Shown one piece after another: positions 59,177-64,000 of a DNA stretch of 64,000 nt. A model generated the notes under the pieces. It saw only the letters and a list, made by a program, of their open reading frames with translations, was not told the origin of the DNA and did no database searches. A program made the position numbers and the translations under genes. The DNA comes from Pseudofrankia sp. DC12 (GTDB lineage Bacteria; Actinomycetota; Actinomycetes; Frankiales; Frankiaceae). Within the stretch, counting starts at the first letter, position 1; each line of letters opens with the position of its first letter. The stretch covers positions 5,518,430 to 5,582,429 of the forward strand of contig NZ_KQ031391.1 of NCBI RefSeq assembly GCF_000966285.1. Direction: 5' to 3'.

Positions 59177-59599
59177 ATGACGCCCATGGATGACATCGAG
59201 GCGATCAAGCAGCTCAAGGCCAGGTACTGCCGATTACTCGACACGAAGGACTGGGAGGGTTATCGCCAGGTCCTCACGGATGACGTCGTTATCGACACCA
59301 CGGATTACGGTGGAAATGTCGTCACCGGTGGGGATGCCTTTCTGGAGTTCCTTCGGGTCGCGCTCGCGGACACTGTCACGGTCCATCAGTGCCATACCCC
59401 GGAGATCACCATGACCTCGCCGTCGTCGGCGGACGGTATTTGGGCGATGGAGGATCGGGTTCGTTTCCCGGACGGAACCGATCTCAACGGGTTCGGCCAC
59501 TACCACGAGACCTATGAGAAGGCCGACGGCACCTGGCGGATCAAGGCCTCGAAACTGACCCGTCTCCGGATGGACTTCGCCAAGCCGGCGAGCGGCTGA
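59177..59599 (+). CDS. SnoaL-like / nuclear transport factor 2 family protein
   Basis: The 140-residue product has the NTF2 fold pattern: AIKQLKARYCRLLDTKDW, DDVVIDTTDYGGNVVTG and HYHETYEKADGTWRIKAS. Members are small dehydratases, isomerases or ring-hydroxylase accessory proteins. The Tyr-Cys-Arg and Asp-Thr positions look intact, but the substrate is unknown. I chose the ATG at 59177, six bases after AAGGGA; one at 59171 is also in frame. The TetR gene opposite probably controls it. Confidence 0.85.
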   Translation: MTPMDDIEAIKQLKARYCRLLDTKDWEGYRQVLTDDVVIDTTDYGGNVVTGGDAFLEFLRVALADTVTVHQCHTPEITMTSPSSADGIWAMEDRVRFPDGTDLNGFGHYHETYEKADGTWRIKASKLTRLRMDFAKPASG

Positions 59600-59884
59600 C
59601 CTGGCCCACCTTCCGGCGGCGCTGCGCGACCGGGTCGTCCGCGCCGTGTTGGGCCTCTAGACCTGTCTTCCGCACATGGGGTTTCGATGCCCCGGCCGAT
59701 GCCATTTTTGATCATGAAGTGGGGCTCGCATCGACAACCCGCACCCGCTGTGATCGAACGAGTTGAATCCTGTCAGATTTCACCCTCCGGACGCCCGGCA
59801 GCCGGACGGTGGGCCGACAAGAGATCGCTCGTCCTGACCATAGGGTGCAGGTGCGGAGAACAAGTCCAGAGGGCGCCGGCCGTA

Positions 59885-60706
59885 CTACGTGGTGGCGTGC
59901 ACGGGAGCGTTTGCGCCTTCCGATCTGGACAGCACGAGGGTCGCGCCGAGCACCGCGACCAGCGACAGCGCCAGCGCGGGCCACCAGCCCGACCGGACCG
60001 TGTCCCCCAGCACGGACAGCCCCACGACGGCCGGGACGACGACCTCGACCGACCAGAGCGTCGCGGTCACGGCCGTCACCTCGCCCCGCTCAAGCGCCTG
60101 GGCGTAGGCGTAGGTTCCCGCCGCGCCGTACAGCAGCACGGCGTAGGCCAGCGGCTGTTCCAGCAGGCGCACGAGCCCGGTCGCCTGACCCTGCAGGGCG
60201 CGGGCGCCGAGGGCCGCGCCCGAGTACGCCAGCCCGGCCAGGAGCGCCAGGCCCAAGGGCTCGGTCCCGCGGGCCAGGGCCGCCGGCACCAGCAGCGCGA
60301 CCGCGCCGACGAGCAGCCCGAGCCGGACGGCACCGCTGGTCGTCGTCGCCGGCTGGTGGCCGCCGCAGCCGGCCAGCACCACGAGGGCGGTGACGAGCAC
60401 CCCGACGGCGACGGCGGCCGAACGTCGCAGCGGCACCCGCAGCACGACGAAGCCCAGCACGGCGGTGACCGCCAGGGAGCCGGCCAGGACCGACTGGACG
60501 ACGAACAGCGGCAGGTGCCGCAACGCCAGCAGCGACAACAGCCAGGCGACGCCGTCGAACAGCAGCCCGAGGAGGTACGCCGGGTGCCGCAGCAGGTCGG
60601 CGACCGCGGCGCCGCGTCCGGCCGCGTGGGCCTGCAGCACGCTGCTGGTCCCGTAGAGAACCGCCGCCGCGACGGCGGCCGCGAGGGACCAGGCGAACGC
60701 GATCAC
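59885..60706 (-). CDS. EamA/DMT-like membrane transporter
   Basis: The 273-residue protein consists almost entirely of about nine to ten membrane helices (for example LAAAVAAAVLYGTSSVLQA, LFVVQSVLAGSLAVTAVLGFVVL and LALSLVAVLGATLVL). The repeated pattern resembles drug/metabolite transporter superfamily members. The GTG at 60706 overlaps the stop of the upstream DUF2156 gene by four bases (GTGA), so the two are translated together and may act on the same lipid or amino-acyl product. The frame is open further upstream, but that part is the DUF2156 gene in another frame. Confidence 0.83.
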   Translation of the reverse strand: MIAFAWSLAAAVAAAVLYGTSSVLQAHAAGRGAAVADLLRHPAYLLGLLFDGVAWLLSLLALRHLPLFVVQSVLAGSLAVTAVLGFVVLRVPLRRSAAVAVGVLVTALVVLAGCGGHQPATTTSGAVRLGLLVGAVALLVPAALARGTEPLGLALLAGLAYSGAALGARALQGQATGLVRLLEQPLAYAVLLYGAAGTYAYAQALERGEVTAVTATLWSVEVVVPAVVGLSVLGDTVRSGWWPALALSLVAVLGATLVLSRSEGANAPVHATT

Positions 60707-62496
60707 GAACTGCCGCCGGCGGAGAGGAAACGGCCGATGACCGGAATCTCGTCGACCCCTTCCGCCTCGGCGATGGTGATGCCCTGGACCGCGGCGTGCT
60801 CCAGCGCGTCCAGCAGGACGTAGCGGGGCCGCCACTGGGGACGGTACTTCTCGTTGAAGTGCCAGAGTGACTCGATCTGGGCATGTTCCGACAGCCGGTG
60901 CAGCGCGTTCCGCAACAGCGCCGTGCCGCGCCCCGGGCTCTCGTCGGCCAGGATGGCGCGCAGGATCGCGAAGTTGAGACCCAGGCCGCGCTCGCCCCGC
61001 TCGCGCAGGTGGATCGCCGTGGCGATGACCATGAAGTCGGTGACGCCGTTGGGGGTGTCGGGGTCCGCCGAACGCCGCATCACGTCCAGTGACCAGCCGT
61101 CGATGTCGCTGGACGGCACCCACTGGATGAACCCCAGCGGGGCACCCGCCGGGTCGTGCGCGACCGTCAGCAGCAGTCCGGTGTCCAGCGGGTCGAACAG
61201 GCGCGACAGGGTCATCGAGAACCCACGCTCGGCGTCGCCGTGCCGGGTGTCACCGGCCAGGCCGGTCAGCGCCGCCGCGAGTTCCCCGCCGAGCCGCGCG
61301 GGGTCGTGGAAGCTGACCGTGCAGCCGGCCTTCGTGAGCCGGTTGTGCGCGCCGCGCAAACTCTTCATCGTCCGGCCTTCCAGGGTGAACGCCGCGCAGT
61401 CCAGGATCGCCTCGTCACCCAGGTAGACCGGCCGCAGGCCAACCTCCTCATAGCGGGGCAGCCAGTCGCGGGAGGCGCCGACGACGGCGAGCGACCAGCC
61501 GTGCCGCTCGGCGTAGGCACTGAAGTCCGCCCAGACCTGCTCCCGGTCGACGACCGGCCCGATGGGGTCGGGGGAGACCAGGCAGACCCCGTTGCGCACC
61601 GCGAACGCGACGACGCTGTTGCCGCTGAACATCCACTGCTTGTCGTCCCGCAGCGCGAAGTACGCCAGCGTGTCGCCGCCATGGGCCGCGACGACCGCGC
61701 GGGCCCGCTCCCGGTCGGCCAGGTGCGCGGCCTGGCCGCGCGGAACGGGCAGCCGGGGGGACAGGACCAGCCACCCGACGGTGATCAGAAGCGCGAGCCC
61801 GGCGCTGGTGAGTGCCGGCGTCACGAAGGTCCCGGCCGGCAGCGGGGCCTGGTCGTCGCCGGCCAGCCGCTCGACGACCGCGCGGGCCGACTCCCCGGCG
61901 TGCTGATGCCCGCCGACCGCCAGCACGAAGCCCGTGGCCGCGCCCACCGCCACGACCGCTCCCGAGCCGGCCAGCAGCAGCGCCCGTCGCACCGTCGCGG
62001 CGTTCGCCCGGACGGGGAAGGCCGCCCGCTGCCAGCACAGCAGGCCACCGACCAGCACGTTCACCGCCGCCGCCTCGAACTGCAGGCCGCGCAGCAGATG
62101 CAGTGCCGCCGACCCGGCCAGGGCGGCCTCGGTACCGAGCAGCGCGAGCCGCTGCCCACGGCGCAGCCCCCGCCCGAGCAGGCACAGCGCGGCGGCGACG
62201 AAGACCAGGGCGGCGCCGGCGGTCTGCGGCAGCTCGACCGGGAGCACCTCGACGAGGGCGACGAGCCGGCCCCGGGGAGCGGGCAGCAGCGCCGTCGCGA
62301 CGTCCAACGCGGCGACCGCGACGGCCCCCAGGGCGGCCAGTCGGCGGACCCGCTCGCGCTGCCGGCGCCCGGCGGCCAGGGTGCGGCCCCGGTGGAACCT
62401 GGGCAGCGTGGCGCTCGGGAGCTGCGTTTCGACGTCGACCACTACGCCCGCCGCCTGCCTTTCGAATGAGGCCTCGGACCCGGTCCCTGGAGTCAC
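60703..62496 (-). CDS. DUF2156 protein, phosphatidylglycerol lysyltransferase-like
   Basis: The ~597-residue protein has an N-terminal membrane region with about six helices (LAALGAVAVAALDVATALLP, LVFVAAALCLLGRGL and so on). The C-terminal cytoplasmic domain is of the MprF/LysX2 GNAT-like kind: DTLAYFALRDDKQWMFSGN, RNGVCLVSPDPIGP, NRLTKAGCTVSF and LFDPLDTGLLLTVAHDPAG. Such enzymes attach Lys or Ala to phosphatidylglycerol and lower the surface charge, protecting from cationic peptides. The start is uncertain: GTG 62496 or TTG 62526, neither with a good ribosome site. It is coupled to the EamA gene. Confidence 0.85.
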   Translation of the reverse strand: MTPGTGSEASFERQAAGVVVDVETQLPSATLPRFHRGRTLAAGRRQRERVRRLAALGAVAVAALDVATALLPAPRGRLVALVEVLPVELPQTAGAALVFVAAALCLLGRGLRRGQRLALLGTEAALAGSAALHLLRGLQFEAAAVNVLVGGLLCWQRAAFPVRANAATVRRALLLAGSGAVVAVGAATGFVLAVGGHQHAGESARAVVERLAGDDQAPLPAGTFVTPALTSAGLALLITVGWLVLSPRLPVPRGQAAHLADRERARAVVAAHGGDTLAYFALRDDKQWMFSGNSVVAFAVRNGVCLVSPDPIGPVVDREQVWADFSAYAERHGWSLAVVGASRDWLPRYEEVGLRPVYLGDEAILDCAAFTLEGRTMKSLRGAHNRLTKAGCTVSFHDPARLGGELAAALTGLAGDTRHGDAERGFSMTLSRLFDPLDTGLLLTVAHDPAGAPLGFIQWVPSSDIDGWSLDVMRRSADPDTPNGVTDFMVIATAIHLRERGERGLGLNFAILRAILADESPGRGTALLRNALHRLSEHAQIESLWHFNEKYRPQWRPRYVLLDALEHAAVQGITIAEAEGVDEIPVIGRFLSAGGSS

Positions 62497-62570
62497 ATGA
62501 ATATCGACGGCCCGCCCTGATCGCAAACGCGCGCCGGGCCTGCGCGGGGGCGAACTGCAAGACTCCGCGC

Positions 62571-63320
62571 ATGAGGTGGTCCTGGCTTGCCGGCTCGTAT
62601 CATGACCAGATCATCAGAACCGGTCGCCAGCCATTGCTTCTGCTTCTCGTCGGCCTTGTCGGCGGATTCCTGTTCATCAGAACCTCGGCCCGGCTTATCC
62701 GGGCGAACGTCCGATGGTGGCCCGGGAACATCTCGGCAGGTGGCGTGCACGTGCATCATGAGTTCTTCGGTGTTCTCATCATGCTGACCACCGGCACGAT
62801 CGGTTTTGGGACCAGCGGCGCCGGGCCGTGGCGGGATGTTCTCGCGCTGGTCTTCGGCATCGGGGCCGGCCTCGTGCTCGACGAGTTCGCGCTCCTGCTC
62901 CACCTGCAGGATGTCTACTGGACCAAGGAGGGGCGTTCCTCGGTCGACGCCGTGATCGTCGCAACGGCGTTGACGGGGCTCTTCCTGGTCCGGGCCGCGC
63001 CCTTCGGCCTGGCCGACATCAGCGACGACGAGCGTTCCGCCCGCTGGTCGCTGGTGGCCCTCGTGCTGTTCAACCTGTCCCTCACGGTGCTGACCGCGAT
63101 CAAGGGGAAGCCCTGGGTCGCGATGTTCAGCGTCTTCGTGACCGTGCTCGGGATCTGGGGTGTGACCCGGCTCGCGGCACCACGAAGCCCATGGGCGCGG
63201 CGCCGCTATGACCCGCCGAAGATGGCGCGGGCCAGGCAGCGGGCCGAGCGCTGGGACCGGCGGCGTGACCGCGCGTTCTCCCTCCTCGCGGGCGCCGACA
63301 GCCCCGATTCCTCGACGTAG
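62571..63320 (+). CDS. Integral membrane protein with conserved His/Asp/Glu motifs
   Basis: The 249-residue protein starts at ATG 62571, divergent from the DUF2156 gene with 74 bases between the chosen starts. It has about five to six helices (PLLLLLVGLVGGFLFIRTSA, VLALVFGIGAGLVLDEFALLL). HVHHEFFGVL and DEFALLLHLQDVYWTKEGR place several His, Asp and Glu residues at helix ends, as in membrane-embedded metal enzymes; this is my inference. I do not know its function. A basic tail (RARQRAERWDRRRDR) ends it. Confidence 0.8.
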   Translation: MRWSWLAGSYHDQIIRTGRQPLLLLLVGLVGGFLFIRTSARLIRANVRWWPGNISAGGVHVHHEFFGVLIMLTTGTIGFGTSGAGPWRDVLALVFGIGAGLVLDEFALLLHLQDVYWTKEGRSSVDAVIVATALTGLFLVRAAPFGLADISDDERSARWSLVALVLFNLSLTVLTAIKGKPWVAMFSVFVTVLGIWGVTRLAAPRSPWARRRYDPPKMARARQRAERWDRRRDRAFSLLAGADSPDSST

Positions 63321-63339
63321 CGGCCGTTCAGCCAGCTGG

Positions 63340-64000
63340 TCAGCCGGCCACCAGGTCGAAGATGCGCGTCGCGATCTCGGCCGGGGTCGGCATGGCGCGG
63401 ATCTCCGCCTGGACCTCGCGGGCACCCGCGCGCAGGTGCTCGTCGCGCACCAGCGCGTCCAGGAGGCCGGCTGGCAGGTCGGGCTCGGCCACCAGGTCCA
63501 GCGCCATGCCGGCGCCGCGCTTCACCACCACGTCCGCGGTGTGCTGGTGGTCGAACAGGTGCGGAACGACGAGCTGCGGGATGCCGGCGTCCAGCGCGCC
63601 CATGCTGGTGCCCGCGCCCCCGTGGTGGATGACCGCGGAGCAGGTCGGCAGCAGCTGGGTCAGCGGCATGTAGCCGACGGCCCGGACGTTCGGCGGGAGC
63701 CCGCCGAGGCCGCTCGGGTCCACGGCGCCCAGCGCCAGCACGAACTCGGCGTCGACGGTGGCCGCCTGCTGGAGGATTCGCCCGACCAGGTTGTGCCCGC
63801 TCGACCCCGACAGCTGGGGGATGAGGTTGCCCAGCGTGACGAGCACCCGCGGCCGGGCCGGCGCCTCGTTCAGCCAGTCGGGCACGACCGCGCCGCCGTT
63901 GTAGGGGACGTACCGCATCGACCAGCCCTGTGGCTCGCTCTCCAGCATGCTCGGCGGTGCCACGTCGATCCCGTACCGCTTGCCCGGCAGGTCCACGCAG
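63340..64000 (-). CDS. GT1-type glycosyltransferase, C-terminal part (cut by window edge)
   Basis: The frame is open to the end of the window, so only the C-terminal ~220 residues are seen. They hold the nucleotide-sugar-binding GT-B half: RPRVLVTLGNLIP, VRAVGYMPLTQLLPTCSAVI, HHGGAGTSMGALDAGIPQLV and FDHQHTADVV. This is the pattern of macrolide/natural-product glycosyltransferases of family 1. The N-terminal acceptor domain lies outside, so the substrate cannot be judged. Confidence 0.9.
   Translation of the reverse strand, partial: CVDLPGKRYGIDVAPPSMLESEPQGWSMRYVPYNGGAVVPDWLNEAPARPRVLVTLGNLIPQLSGSSGHNLVGRILQQAATVDAEFVLALGAVDPSGLGGLPPNVRAVGYMPLTQLLPTCSAVIHHGGAGTSMGALDAGIPQLVVPHLFDHQHTADVVVKRGAGMALDLVAEPDLPAGLLDALVRDEHLRAGAREVQAEIRAMPTPAEIATRIFDLVAG

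Overview
The window is a very GC-rich actinobacterial chromosome segment with frequent GTG starts. The order tig-clpP1-clpP2-clpX ... folC-ndk-mreBCD-mrdA-rodA ... rne-rplU-rpmA-obgE-proB ... proA ... nadD-rsfS is the conserved actinobacterial housekeeping arrangement. The content (4'-phosphopantetheinyl transferase, radical SAM peptide maturase, STAND proteins, MreBCD shape genes) suggests a Frankia/Pseudofrankia-like organism or a relative. That assignment is inference from gene order and composition, not from a database match.

Layout. 1-3.7 kb: a minus-strand cluster of a phosphopantetheinyl transferase and two tandem paralogous zinc-knuckle methyltransferases, one cut by the window edge. 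3.9-4.7 kb: tRNA-Gly, tRNA-Pro and a 93-bp tandem repeat. 4.8-9.5 kb: trigger factor and the ClpP1/ClpP2/ClpX protease. 10.2-12.2 kb: folC and ndk; valS, which commonly sits between clpX and folC in actinomycetes, is not there. 12.9-19.5 kb: the elongation/cell-wall genes mreB, mreC, mreD, mrdA (PBP2) and rodA. 19.5-26 kb: a radical SAM protein with its DUF2344 partner, then RNase E/G. 27.3-31 kb: L21, L27, ObgE and ProB. 31-38.8 kb: SbcC/SbcD and an MMPL transporter, separating proB from proA.

39-54 kb: proA, then an accessory stretch: a GT2 glycosyltransferase, malate synthase, a MoxR/VWA pair, a small peptide gene with a radical SAM/SPASM maturase (a RiPP-like pair), a convergent DUF4062-NTPase-TPR protein, a DUF4349 membrane protein and phosphoglucomutase. 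54-56.7 kb: nadD, rsfS, a GpgP-like phosphatase and tRNA-Ala. 56.7-64 kb: more variable content: a lower-GC scar next to the tRNA, a hemerythrin-like protein, remnants of a PfkB kinase and a methyltransferase, a TetR/SnoaL-like divergent pair, a DUF2156 lysyltransferase-like/EamA operon, a His-rich-motif membrane protein and a truncated GT1 glycosyltransferase.

The most interesting items are the RiPP-like cassette at 46.1-50.3 kb, the 15-histidine repeat tail on trigger factor, the tandem methyltransferase paralogues with an unrecognised N-terminal half, the 93-bp repeat array beside tRNA-Pro, and two 11-codon leader ORFs of exactly the same length that end in an ATGA overlap with the next gene.
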